A stretch of 41,766 nt of DNA from positions 1 through 41,766 of the forward strand of contig NZ_BCWD01000019.1 in the NCBI RefSeq assembly GCF_001592085.1, in the 5' to 3' direction. The DNA comes from Levilactobacillus senmaizukei DSM 21775 = NBRC 103853 (GTDB lineage: Bacteria; Bacillota; Bacilli; Lactobacillales; Lactobacillaceae). How positions within the stretch are numbered: the stretch's first letter is position 1; the number at the start of each line of letters is the position of its first letter. The notes below the pieces were generated by a model that saw only the letters and a program-made list of their open reading frames with translations, was not told the origin of the DNA and searched no databases. Of this stretch, positions 8,195-15,793 are shown in pieces. A program made the translations under genes and the position numbers.

Positions 8195-8713
8195 TTACTT
8201 ATTCTCAGTAATGGGTGAAAGCATGAGGAACATGCTCCGTCCATCCATCTTAGGCCGTTGTTCAACCGTAGCGACATCAGACGTTTCCTGAGCCATGCGG
8301 TTAAGCACTTCACGACCAATGTCTTTATGGGTGATTGCCCGGCCCTTAAAACGAATTGATACTCGAACTTTTTCACCTTTGGCTAAGAACTTCTTAGCGT
8401 TCTTAAGCTTGGTGTTAAAGTCATTAGTATCAATGGTTGGGCTAAGACGAACTTCCTTAACACTGATCACTTTTTGCTTCTTACGAGCTTCACGTTGCTT
8501 TTTCTGCAACTCGAAGCGATACTTCCCGTAGTCCATGATGCGGGCTACTGGAGGTTTTGCTTTCGGTGCAACCAAAACTAAATCGAGGCTGGCGTCTTCA
8601 GCAATCTGTAAAGCTTCACTCTTAGACTTAATGCCAAGTTGCTCACCGTCGCCGGCAATCAACCGAACCTCACGTGCGCGAATCCCCTCGTTGACAATCG
8701 TGTCGTTTGCTAT
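8195..8713 (-). CDS. infC: Translation initiation factor IF-3 (non-canonical start codon)
   Basis: IF-3 binds the 30S subunit, checks the start codon and initiator tRNA, and prevents early subunit joining. Both domains are intact: [20 protein letters not shown] with the linker in the N-half, and [15 protein letters not shown] and [15 protein letters not shown] in the C-half. The only ATG in frame (8756-8758) lies inside the leader, just after the attenuator, with no ribosome binding site. A strong GGAGG at 8723-8727 instead points to ATA at 8711-8713 (9 nt away) or ATT at 8717-8719 (3 nt away). The ATA start gives a 172-aa protein that aligns with the start of the Geobacillus factor as I recall it. 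A rare start codon fits IF-3 autoregulation. Confidence 0.9.
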   Translation of the reverse strand: MANDTIVNEGIRAREVRLIAGDGEQLGIKSKSEALQIAEDASLDLVLVAPKAKPPVARIMDYGKYRFELQKKQREARKKQKVISVKEVRLSPTIDTNDFNTKLKNAKKFLAKGEKVRVSIRFKGRAITHKDIGREVLNRMAQETSDVATVEQRPKMDGRSMFLMLSPITENK

Positions 8714-8719
8714 GGTAAT

Positions 8720-8727
8720 CCACCTCC
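8720..8727 (-). promoter_or_regulatory. Shine-Dalgarno site deciding the infC start
   Basis: GGAGGTGG on the minus strand, nearly a full match to the 16S rRNA 3' end. It is followed by ATTACCATA, so the usable start codons are ATT or, with better spacing, ATA. Confidence 0.75.
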
Positions 8728-8759
8728 AAAAAAATCTCGAGAACTGCAGAAATCTCATT

Positions 8760-8900
8760 CATAAAAAATGCGGGAACCTTTGATCAATAATCAAACGGCT
8801 CCCGCATGAAATCCAATCGAAAGATTGAACTAACGTGCATATCCAGCCCAGCAGCGTTAGCCACAGGGCGAGAAGCGGAAGCCTCTGCTTAATTTCTCAA
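8760..8900 (-). ncRNA. L20-type autoregulatory leader of infC-rpmI-rplT
   Basis: The transcript from the promoter at 8908-8936 begins with about 140 untranslated bases containing segments rich in potential pairing (for example CUUCCGCUUCUCGCCCUGUG, then UAACGCUGCUGGGCUGG). It ends in a strong terminator. Position and layout match the Firmicutes L20 leader, in which free L20 binds the mRNA and promotes termination. The family assignment comes from position and remembered consensus; a covariance search would settle it. Confidence 0.8.
8763..8807 (-). terminator. Leader attenuator hairpin upstream of infC
   Basis: Minus strand ATGCGGGA pairs with TCCCGCAT around an inner ATCAAA/TTTGAT-type stem and is followed by six T. 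It lies just upstream of infC, so it acts before the first gene and must be conditional. Confidence 0.85.
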
Positions 8901-8907
8901 CTTAACC

Positions 8908-8936
8908 ATCATACCAGCCTCGAAAGGCCATGTCAA
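8908..8936 (-). promoter_or_regulatory. Sigma-A promoter of infC-rpmI-rplT
   Basis: TTGACA (8931-8936) and TATGAT (8908-8913), spacer 17 nt, with TGG before the -10 adding an extended -10 character. It is the only strong promoter between thrS and infC. Confidence 0.9.
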
Positions 8937-9019
8937 CGCCGGATTCTGAAAAGTTTCCGGGGCCAACGACTATCATGGCGTTCCATCATTAATTAAACCA
9001 TCTTTGGCTTATGAACACA

Positions 9020-9058
9020 AGTAGCCCAACCATTTCTACTCAAAATGGTTGGGCTACT
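9020..9058 (-). terminator. Long hairpin after thrS, probable terminator
   Basis: AGTAGCCCAACCATTT and AAATGGTTGGGCTACT form a perfect 16-bp stem around a 7-nt loop. The T content downstream on the minus strand is poor (TTGTGTT), so termination may be Rho-like or partial. Apart from this hairpin and the infC promoter, I see nothing in the 200 bases before thrS ends. Confidence 0.65.
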
Positions 9059-9140
9059 CTTATAGGAAGAAAGACCAAGCCGTCTCACTCCCCGGACATT
9101 TAGTTCAAACCGTCACGCTTTTACCAATTAGCGAACAAGA

Positions 9141-11081
9141 TTAGTTTTCGCGACTGTAAGAGGCAATATCACTCAGAATTTCCTTAACGAAGGCATCGCT
9201 GCTCATTGATTCGCTGTCTTCTTCACCATACTTACGAACGGAGACGGATCCATTCTTCATTTCATCCTCACCAACAACCAAGGTGTATGGAATCTTGTGA
9301 GTTTGGGCATCTCGAATCAGGTAACCCATCTTTTCACCACGTTTGTCCACATCAACCCGTACATCGGCGGCCTTTAATTCGGCAGCTAACTTGTCGGCGT
9401 AAGCCCCATGCTTCTCTTCAGAAACAGGAATGATCGTGACTTGCTTAGGGGCTAACCAAGTTGGGAAGGCACCCTTGTAAATTTCGGTCAGGTAAGCGGT
9501 GAACCGTTCCATCGTTGAAACCAAACCACGGTGAATCATAACTGGACGATGTTCTTCACCATCGGCGCCCACGTAGTGCAGGTCAAACCGTTCTGGCAAC
9601 ATGAAGTCCAATTGGATAGTTGACAACGTTTCTTCATTCCCAAGGGCCGTCTTGGTTTGGACGTCCAACTTAGGACCGTAGAAGGCAGCTTCCCCTTCGG
9701 CTTCAACGTATGGTAAGCCAAGGTCATCCATGGCACCCTTTAACATCCTTTGCGCGTTGTTCCACATTTCATCGTCATCGAAATACTTTTCGGTATTCTT
9801 AGGATCCCGGTAACTCAAGCGGAACGTGTAATCCTTGATGTCGAAGTCATTGTAAACCTTAACCATCAGGTCCAAAATACTCTTGAATTCGTCTTGGATT
9901 TGTTCTGGGGCAACGAACGTGTGACCATCATTCAAGGTCATTTCACGAACACGTTGCAAACCACTTAAGGCACCAGACTTTTCGTAACGGTGCATCATCC
10001 CTAATTCAGCGATCCGCAATGGTAATTCACGGTAAGACCGGATGTGGTGGTTGTAAATTTGAATGTGACTTGGGCAGTTCATTGGGCGTAATTCAAGTTG
10101 TTCGCCATCACCCATGTCCATTGGTGGGAACATGTCATCACGATAGTGGGCCCAGTGACCCGATTGTTTGTACAGATCCAGGTTAGCTAAGACTGGGGTG
10201 TAAACGTGTTGGTAACCGTTATTAACTTCCTTGTCGATAATGTAACGTTCAATCGTACGACGAATGGTTGCCCCATTTGGCATCCAGTAAGGTAAGCCGG
10301 CACCGACCTTAGGGTCGACGAAGAACAGATCCAATTGGTTCCCGATAACCCGGTGATCACGTTCACGAGCTTCTTGACGCTTAGCCAAATCGGCATCCAA
10401 GTCGGCTTGCTTGTAGAAGGCCGTCCCATAAATCCGTTGTAGCATTGGGTTAGAGGACTTCCCTTGCCAGTAAGCACCAGCAACGGAGAGCAACTTGAAC
10501 TTCTTAACATCACCGGTGTTAACTAATTGGGCACCATCGCTCAAGACTTGGTAGTCACCAATCTTCAGGAATGGAACGGCATCACCATCGATGGCATTAA
10601 CTAATTCAGTGCTGAATGGGTCACCCTTAACAGCCGCTAAGGCGTCAGCCTTGCTCAATGAGATCCGGTCAATGGCTAACTTGTCGCTAACCAACTTTTC
10701 AACCACAACGGCCAAGGCATCGAGTTCGTCGACACTAACTTGTTGGTCGTCCTTGTCGGTGTCAACGAAGAAACCGTCGGCGTCGGCACTAACTTCCCCT
10801 AAGCGAATAGCTGGGAATTCCTTCTTCAGAGCAATCCGTAACAATGCGGCCACCGTGTTCCGCAGAACCGCCAAGCCATCATCACTGTCCTTAGTGACGA
10901 TTTCGATACTACCATCGCCAGCCAGTGGTGCCAGGTAGTCGACTAATTTGCCGTCTAACTTAGCTGCAACGGCCTTTTTAGCCAAGCTAATTGAAATAGA
11001 TTTAGCGACATCTTCTGCCGTCGTGTCTGCTGGAAAAGCCTTAACTTTGCCATCAGGGAACTTAATTGAAATATCTGCCAT
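9141..11081 (-). CDS. thrS: Threonyl-tRNA synthetase with degenerate editing site
   Basis: Class II synthetase charging tRNA-Thr; 646 aa. Domains in order: TGS (about 1-62), N2 editing domain (about 65-240), catalytic core (about 240-535) and anticodon-binding domain (about 540-646). The core is intact: RPMNCPSH supplies the zinc Cys, and FYGPKLD and [12 protein letters not shown] are present. In the editing domain the usual HSxAH motif reads N75-T-V-A-A79, and the usual CRGPH motif reads S181-D-G-A-Q185. All four residues used to hydrolyse Ser-tRNA-Thr are therefore replaced. The gene stands alone behind a T-box leader and its own promoter, so it responds to uncharged tRNA-Thr. Confidence 0.97.
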   Translation of the reverse strand: MADISIKFPDGKVKAFPADTTAEDVAKSISISLAKKAVAAKLDGKLVDYLAPLAGDGSIEIVTKDSDDGLAVLRNTVAALLRIALKKEFPAIRLGEVSADADGFFVDTDKDDQQVSVDELDALAVVVEKLVSDKLAIDRISLSKADALAAVKGDPFSTELVNAIDGDAVPFLKIGDYQVLSDGAQLVNTGDVKKFKLLSVAGAYWQGKSSNPMLQRIYGTAFYKQADLDADLAKRQEARERDHRVIGNQLDLFFVDPKVGAGLPYWMPNGATIRRTIERYIIDKEVNNGYQHVYTPVLANLDLYKQSGHWAHYRDDMFPPMDMGDGEQLELRPMNCPSHIQIYNHHIRSYRELPLRIAELGMMHRYEKSGALSGLQRVREMTLNDGHTFVAPEQIQDEFKSILDLMVKVYNDFDIKDYTFRLSYRDPKNTEKYFDDDEMWNNAQRMLKGAMDDLGLPYVEAEGEAAFYGPKLDVQTKTALGNEETLSTIQLDFMLPERFDLHYVGADGEEHRPVMIHRGLVSTMERFTAYLTEIYKGAFPTWLAPKQVTIIPVSEEKHGAYADKLAAELKAADVRVDVDKRGEKMGYLIRDAQTHKIPYTLVVGEDEMKNGSVSVRKYGEEDSESMSSDAFVKEILSDIASYSREN

Positions 11082-11121
11082 AATACAAGATCTCCCTCAC
11101 TGAATTTCTGGGCTACCAACG

Positions 11122-11156
11122 AAAAAAGTCCCCAGTGTCATCTAGACACTGGGGAC
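11122..11156 (-). terminator. T-box terminator of the thrS leader
   Basis: GTCCCCAGTGTC, loop TAGAT-like, GACACTGGGGAC, then six T on the minus strand: a perfect 12-bp stem. Confidence 0.9.
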
Positions 11157-11372
11157 GTCAATAACGTGGTTCCACCCGATATTTATCACGAGACTATGCC
11201 CGTGAACTCAACTCGTTGATAACGGAACGAACCGGCCAAGAATTTCCTCTCGACAGCTAAGAAAGTGGTAATGTCGGTGGCTGCTAAGTCGGCTTCCAAG
11301 CTAGGCCAACTCTTCCTGTAAACAGACTCACTAACATTGTGTCTTTCGTCTAAGCTCTTACTAAGTTTCTAC
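11122..11372 (-). ncRNA. T-box leader of thrS
   Basis: The roughly 250-nt leader between the promoter and thrS ends with the T-box sequence GGTGGAACCACG (minus strand, around 11165-11176), then a terminator. This is the standard arrangement in which uncharged tRNA stabilises an antiterminator. Threonine specificity is inferred from the downstream gene; I could not place the specifier codon with confidence. Confidence 0.9.
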
Positions 11373-11377
11373 AGACT

Positions 11378-11406
11378 ATTAAACACTTGCCGTAAACGGA
11401 TGTCAA
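11378..11406 (-). promoter_or_regulatory. Sigma-A promoter of thrS
   Basis: TTGACA (11401-11406) and TTTAAT (11378-11383) with a 17-nt spacer on the minus strand, immediately upstream of the T-box leader. Confidence 0.85.
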
Positions 11407-11426
11407 GGGTCAGGCCACCAAAAGAT

Positions 11427-11471
11427 TAAAAAAAGATGAGAATTCGGCCAGAAATCAAGTCGTCACTCATC
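11427..11471 (-). terminator. Probable terminator after dnaI
   Basis: Minus strand GATGAG and CTCATC pair across a 25-nt loop, followed by seven T. The stem is short, so confidence is moderate. It would separate the polA-dnaI operon from thrS. Confidence 0.55.
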
Positions 11472-11488
11472 CAAAAAAATTCAATGCT

Positions 11489-12415
11489 TTATTGTGGCCG
11501 CCGATTGGCGCCAACCATCGTAATCTCTCGGGCCAGGAAGCGAATCCGTTGCATTAACCGTTGGGCCTTCAAGGGTTCATCGTCTCCACGCGTTGAGATC
11601 CGTAGATGCTCCGTCTCTAACTGTTCCATCGAGAAATTTGAACTGAAGAAAGTTGGTAACTCTTCCTGCATCCGATACTCCAGGATAACCCCCAATACGT
11701 CGTCGCGAACCCATGCGGACATGGCATCCGCACCAATATCGTCGATCATCAGGACTGGTGCGCGTTTCAAGGCATCGAGCTTCTCTGCCACCCCATTTTG
11801 AGCAATGGCATTCTTCATTTCCACCGCAAAGCTTGGGAAGTGAACCAACGTCGTGGAGAAGCCATCGGTCGCCAGTTGGTTGGCCACGGCCGCCAACAGA
11901 TAGGTCTTGCCGACGCCAAAGCTCCCCGCCAAGTACAGCGCCTGATGTCGGCGTTGGGGACTGGCTTCGTAAGCGTCGATAAAGTCCAAAGCCGCCATCA
12001 AAGCTTCTGCCCGATCGGCATCGCGATCGAAATTGTCCAGCTGTGCCTCGCGAATACTCTTAGGCATTGCGATCGACTTGACCCGTTGTCGCAGTTGCTG
12101 TTGCGCCTGCTTCTCTTGGGTCGCCGCGGTTGGTACGTAGGCCACATCGATCAGATGATTGGCCACAATCAGTTGCGGTTCATAACCGGTCGCAAAGGTG
12201 GCGTTCCCCTTAGCCGCCTTCTCTCGTTCGGTGACATATTCGTACAGCTTGGCTGCCGAACGGGTCAGCACGTCTTCTGCCAACTCCGCCTGATGGTCAT
12301 GATAAAAGGCCGTCACTTTAGGGTCCGCATAGACCTTAGCCATCAGTTGCCGATAGTTATCATTCAAGTGTCGTTGATTCATCAGGTCCCGCATGGTTTT
12401 ACTTAAGTCTTCCAT
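11489..12415 (-). CDS. dnaI: Primosomal helicase loader DnaI
   Basis: AAA+ ATPase that loads the replicative helicase onto DNA in Firmicutes. The N-terminal part (about 1-130) is the helicase-interaction domain. The AAA+ core has Walker A LAGSFGVGKTYLL (about residue 170) and Walker B VLMIDDIGAD. Length 308 aa agrees with Bacillus DnaI. The ATG has AAGGAGG upstream and lies 3 nt after the dnaB stop, so translation is coupled. The helical loader DnaB precedes it, as in Bacillus and most lactobacilli. No cysteine-based zinc motif is obvious in its N-terminus. Confidence 0.95.
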   Translation of the reverse strand: MEDLSKTMRDLMNQRHLNDNYRQLMAKVYADPKVTAFYHDHQAELAEDVLTRSAAKLYEYVTEREKAAKGNATFATGYEPQLIVANHLIDVAYVPTAATQEKQAQQQLRQRVKSIAMPKSIREAQLDNFDRDADRAEALMAALDFIDAYEASPQRRHQALYLAGSFGVGKTYLLAAVANQLATDGFSTTLVHFPSFAVEMKNAIAQNGVAEKLDALKRAPVLMIDDIGADAMSAWVRDDVLGVILEYRMQEELPTFFSSNFSMEQLETEHLRISTRGDDEPLKAQRLMQRIRFLAREITMVGANRRPQ

Positions 12416-12418
12416 GAG

Positions 12419-13789
12419 TTAGTCCTCCTTTCCGGTGTTTGATCGCGCTTTTAATTTAGCAATTCGTTCGGCCAATTTGGCCTGCTGCTCGGCACTTAAC
12501 TTCGGTGCCTGCTCAACCGGCTTCGTTCCCTTAGCCGGTGTGCTAGGTTTCTTGGCCCATTCGGGCAAGGTTTCCTTCACCGTTACCCCGCGCTTGGAAG
12601 ACCGGCGGGGTTGCCGAGCGGTTCGCTGCCGTTCACGAATCTTATCGATGGCCGCCGCCGCCGAGTTCACGTTAGCCTTGGACCAATCATTCGCGATCGT
12701 GTCCAGCAGGTTTTTGTTCAGGGTCGGTCGATCTTCATCCACCAACACATGATAAATCATGAGATTCAGGACCACCGAAGGAAACAGCTGCCGACTAACC
12801 AGATCACGGATAATACGTTGCTCACCATCGGTCACAAACCCGCCATTCTTTTGCTTAATCGCTTGCAGAAAGACGGCCGGAGCCGTGGTACTGGCAACCT
12901 TTACCAAGGCCTGTTCTGCGCTATTGCCCTTAATGGTTGCATTGGTGGCGCTAGCCACCGGTGCCGGCTCGGCTGACACGGGGGTTGGTCGGCCAAAGCT
13001 TTTAGCAATCACCCGTTTAAACTGTTCGGCATCGAACTGGTTGGTCGCTAAGTCAACGGCCTCCCCGATGTAACGGGCCATGGTGACCTCGTCAATGCCA
13101 TAGGTGGTGTGTTCGGTCATAATCAGTTGCCGTTGGCCTCTTAAGGCCTGAGTATCCACGAACGAGTGGGTCAAGATGTCGCCCAACAGTTTGAAGTCAA
13201 AGTCATCGGTCGCCGTCACTTCCGGCGCCGCCTTGGCGGCTGGCAACTGCTCACGACCAGTGGTAATCGCCGCTGGCAAATCGCTTAACTCCTGACCATC
13301 GACGTGAAAGACCTCGAGAAAATTCTTAGTGATGTCCTGTTCATCCTGAGCAATCACGGGTTGCGGGGTGCAAGTTGCCACTAACATCTGATAGAAGGTC
13401 TCGCCAACGGCCCCAAGTAGTTGAACACTCAGTAGATCATCCTTGAAGAATTCGACGGGTAATAGCGGCGCATGGAGTTCATAGACAAAGCTCGTCAAGC
13501 CATCGGTAGTCTTAACCATCGTCGTCAGGAGTCCGGCCGCTTCCAGCCGAGTTCTTGCAGCATACAAGTGTGCCAGGTCCATCCCCAATAGGGCCAATAA
13601 AGTAGCGTGGCGTTTGTAAGTTGACCGTTTAGGTAGCCAAAAAAGGGCCGAGAATAGCCCTGCGGCACTCGGTCCAATGACGGGCTGATAGAGCTGTGTC
13701 AGCGTTTGCCAACTCTCGTCAGTTAACCGGTCCGTCAACCGCACAACAAAACCCGTCTTCGGTTGTAATTGGTGCCAGGAATCCTCCAT
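12419..13789 (-). CDS. dnaB: Replication initiation/membrane attachment protein DnaB (Firmicutes type)
   Basis: Firmicutes DnaB acts with DnaD and DnaI to load the replicative helicase at the origin and at stalled forks; it is not the helicase itself. The 456-aa product has an N-terminal winged-helix domain (GFVVRLTDRLTDESWQTLTQ, AAGLFSALFW) and DnaB/DnaD-type helical repeats in the second half (SRQLFPSVVLNLMIYHVL, WSKANVNSAAAAIDKIRE). A basic, Pro/Lys-rich tail ends it. The ATG lies 3 nt beyond the nrdR stop, so it is expressed in the polA-nrdR-dnaB-dnaI operon. Confidence 0.93.
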   Translation of the reverse strand: MEDSWHQLQPKTGFVVRLTDRLTDESWQTLTQLYQPVIGPSAAGLFSALFWLPKRSTYKRHATLLALLGMDLAHLYAARTRLEAAGLLTTMVKTTDGLTSFVYELHAPLLPVEFFKDDLLSVQLLGAVGETFYQMLVATCTPQPVIAQDEQDITKNFLEVFHVDGQELSDLPAAITTGREQLPAAKAAPEVTATDDFDFKLLGDILTHSFVDTQALRGQRQLIMTEHTTYGIDEVTMARYIGEAVDLATNQFDAEQFKRVIAKSFGRPTPVSAEPAPVASATNATIKGNSAEQALVKVASTTAPAVFLQAIKQKNGGFVTDGEQRIIRDLVSRQLFPSVVLNLMIYHVLVDEDRPTLNKNLLDTIANDWSKANVNSAAAAIDKIRERQRTARQPRRSSKRGVTVKETLPEWAKKPSTPAKGTKPVEQAPKLSAEQQAKLAERIAKLKARSNTGKED

Positions 13790-13792
13790 GAC

Positions 13793-14290
13793 CTATTTCC
13801 CCTCGCTCTGGTGCTTGGCCTGCTGTGCCTTAGTCTTATCTTTATCTAGCATATCCTTTAACTCATTAAAGAAAACGCCGGTATCCTTGAATTGCTTGTA
13901 GACACTGGCAAACCGAATGTAGGCGATCTCGTCCACATCGGCCAGCCGGGTCATCACATATTCCCCAATCAATTGACTCGAGATTTCGTTGACCCCTAAT
14001 GCCCGAATTTTATTTTCAACTTCATCGACCAGGTTGGTCATTTCATCCATACCCACCGGTCGCTTCTCTGCGGAACGAATAATTCCCCGCAAAATTTTTT
14101 CACGATTGAACTCTTCTCGCGTCCCGTTTTTCTTAATTACTAGTAACGGTGTTACTTCGACTCGCTCAAACGTCGTAAACCGAAAGCCGCAGCTTTCGCA
14201 CTCCCGCCGCCGCCGAATAACTCGGCCATCGTCGGTCGGTCGACTATCGACGACCCGTGAGCCGTTATGATGACAGTGCGGACACTGCAT
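13793..14290 (-). CDS. nrdR: Transcriptional repressor NrdR of ribonucleotide reductase genes
   Basis: NrdR senses ATP/dATP through an ATP-cone and represses nrd operons by binding NrdR boxes. The N-terminal zinc ribbon has CPHC (residue 3 onward) and CESC; the ATP-cone starts at [19 protein letters not shown]. Length 165 aa is slightly longer than usual because of a charged tail ([14 protein letters not shown]). It follows coaE and precedes dnaB, the conserved Firmicutes order. No nrd genes lie in the window. Confidence 0.95.
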   Translation of the reverse strand: MQCPHCHHNGSRVVDSRPTDDGRVIRRRRECESCGFRFTTFERVEVTPLLVIKKNGTREEFNREKILRGIIRSAEKRPVGMDEMTNLVDEVENKIRALGVNEISSQLIGEYVMTRLADVDEIAYIRFASVYKQFKDTGVFFNELKDMLDKDKTKAQQAKHQSEGK

Positions 14291-14301
14291 TTTTGGTCAC
14301 C

Positions 14302-14919
14302 TCATTTTAATGGGTTCCGTTGCCCCAAATTAGTCATGTCAAGCCATTTTACCACTTGTGCCCGGGTTTCGGCAATTGTCCCCCCATTGTCAATGACCAG
14401 CGTGGCCAGAGCGGTCTTACGCTCAATCGGCCACTGACTGTTAATTCGCCGCTGTGCATCTCCCGCAGACAATTGATCACGCCGTCGCAACCGGTGCAAC
14501 TGCTCAGCGGCCGTTGTTGCCACCACCGCCACGTGATCGACCAGCGTGACTAGATACCCCACCTCATAAAGAGTCGGGGCATCAATCACGACCAATGGTT
14601 GCCGGTCCTGCCGATATTGTGCCAACTGGCGAATAATTTCCGCCTTGATTAATGGCGTAGTAATGGCCTCCAACTGTTTCAGCGCCGTGGGGTCTTTGAA
14701 GACGGACTGCCCAAGCAGGCGCCGGTTGAGTGCGGTTCCTTGCAGGTATTTGGTGCCAAAAGTTGTGATCACTGATTTCAGACCGGGAGTCCCTGGCGCC
14801 AAAATCTCGTGAGCAATGGCATCCGCATCAATGACGGGGATCCACGCTTCCTTTAGCCAACCGCTAACGGTCGACTTACCGGTGGCAATGCCGCCGGTTA
14901 ATCCCCAAACTTCAGTCAT
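14302..14919 (-). CDS. coaE: Dephospho-CoA kinase
   Basis: CoaE phosphorylates the 3'-hydroxyl of dephospho-CoA, the last step of coenzyme A synthesis. The P-loop is GLTGGIATGKST at the N-terminus; VIDADAIAHEIL follows and VVIDAPTLYEVG matches the usual VxDxPLLxE block with slight divergence. The product is 205 aa. The start at 14919 places the P-loop at the N-terminus and overlaps the mutM stop by eight bases; the longer frame to 15126 runs deep into mutM and is rejected. Confidence 0.95.
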   Translation of the reverse strand: MTEVWGLTGGIATGKSTVSGWLKEAWIPVIDADAIAHEILAPGTPGLKSVITTFGTKYLQGTALNRRLLGQSVFKDPTALKQLEAITTPLIKAEIIRQLAQYRQDRQPLVVIDAPTLYEVGYLVTLVDHVAVVATTAAEQLHRLRRRDQLSAGDAQRRINSQWPIERKTALATLVIDNGGTIAETRAQVVKWLDMTNLGQRNPLK

Positions 14920-15772
14920 TGCCAAGTGCCTCGATGGCCGCTGCCGGTAACGGCTGACACTTGGGACAGAAGTGAGTCCCCCGTTGCGCCACCTTGATTT
15001 TCTCGATGATCGTTCCACAACGCTCGCAGGGTTCCCCCTCGCGACCGTAAACGTGCAGGTGATTCTGGAATTGACCAGCCTCTCCAAACGCCGTCGAGAA
15101 CGAATGCACCGTGGTGCCATGGCCATGAATAGCCATTTTAATCTCTTCGATGATATTTTTCCGTAATGTTATCAACTGCTCACGGCTCAGATCGTCGGCC
15201 GGCGTTAAGGGATTAATCTTCGACAACCATAGGACCTCATCAACATAAATATTGCCCAGACCCGCTATCTTAGTTTGATCCAACAGAAAAGGCTTGACCA
15301 CTTTATGCGATTTACCAAAAATCGTGACCATGTAATCCAGGGTTAAGGTGTCCTCGGTTGGTTCTGGTCCTAGTTTTCCCAACGACGGCATCAACCGATC
15401 CTCCTCACCAGTTGGCACCAACTGCATTCGCCCAAACTTACGGGTATCGGTGTACCGTAACTCACGATCATCGGTCAGATGAAAAATCACGTGAGTATGT
15501 TTCGTGACCGGGCTGCCTTCCGGTTGCACGTCGTATTTGCCTTCCATCCGTAAGTGCGAAACCATCGTAACGCCACCGCTGAACCGGAATAGTAAATACT
15601 TCCCCCGCCGATCAATCGCATCAATGTGACGGCCAATCAACTCCGCCGTAAACTCATCGCTATCAGGAGTGACCATCTTGGGGTAACGAACCTCCACATG
15701 ATCAATCGTAGCGTCCTTAACCAGGCGGGTTAGGCCCCGCCGGACCGTTTCAACTTCGGGTAATTCTGGCAT
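14912..15772 (-). CDS. mutM: Formamidopyrimidine-DNA glycosylase
   Basis: Fpg/MutM removes 8-oxoguanine and formamidopyrimidines from DNA. The catalytic proline and glutamate are at the N-terminus (PELPEVETVRRGL), Lys lies in HLRMEGKYDV, and the C-terminal zinc finger is CERC...CPKC. Length is 286 aa. The start must be 15772, because the proline after the initiator Met is the nucleophile; AAAGGAG lies 9 nt upstream. The in-frame GTG two codons earlier is rejected for the same reason. It follows polA and precedes coaE. Confidence 0.97.
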   Translation of the reverse strand: MPELPEVETVRRGLTRLVKDATIDHVEVRYPKMVTPDSDEFTAELIGRHIDAIDRRGKYLLFRFSGGVTMVSHLRMEGKYDVQPEGSPVTKHTHVIFHLTDDRELRYTDTRKFGRMQLVPTGEEDRLMPSLGKLGPEPTEDTLTLDYMVTIFGKSHKVVKPFLLDQTKIAGLGNIYVDEVLWLSKINPLTPADDLSREQLITLRKNIIEEIKMAIHGHGTTVHSFSTAFGEAGQFQNHLHVYGREGEPCERCGTIIEKIKVAQRGTHFCPKCQPLPAAAIEALGND

Positions 15773-15793
15773 ATTCACCGACTCCTTTTGCTT

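Noticed and set aside
8756-8758. ATG as infC start
   Set aside because: It lies right after the leader terminator without a ribosome binding site, and the added residues ([12 protein letters not shown]) are not IF-3-like.
11798-12406. A 202-aa open frame on the plus strand opposite dnaI
   Set aside because: It is a mirror of the strongly supported dnaI gene, has no ribosome binding site and no family likeness; similar antisense frames occur opposite sftA, polA and others.
14920-15126. N-terminal extension of coaE
   Set aside because: It overlaps mutM in another frame and would displace the P-loop from the N-terminus.
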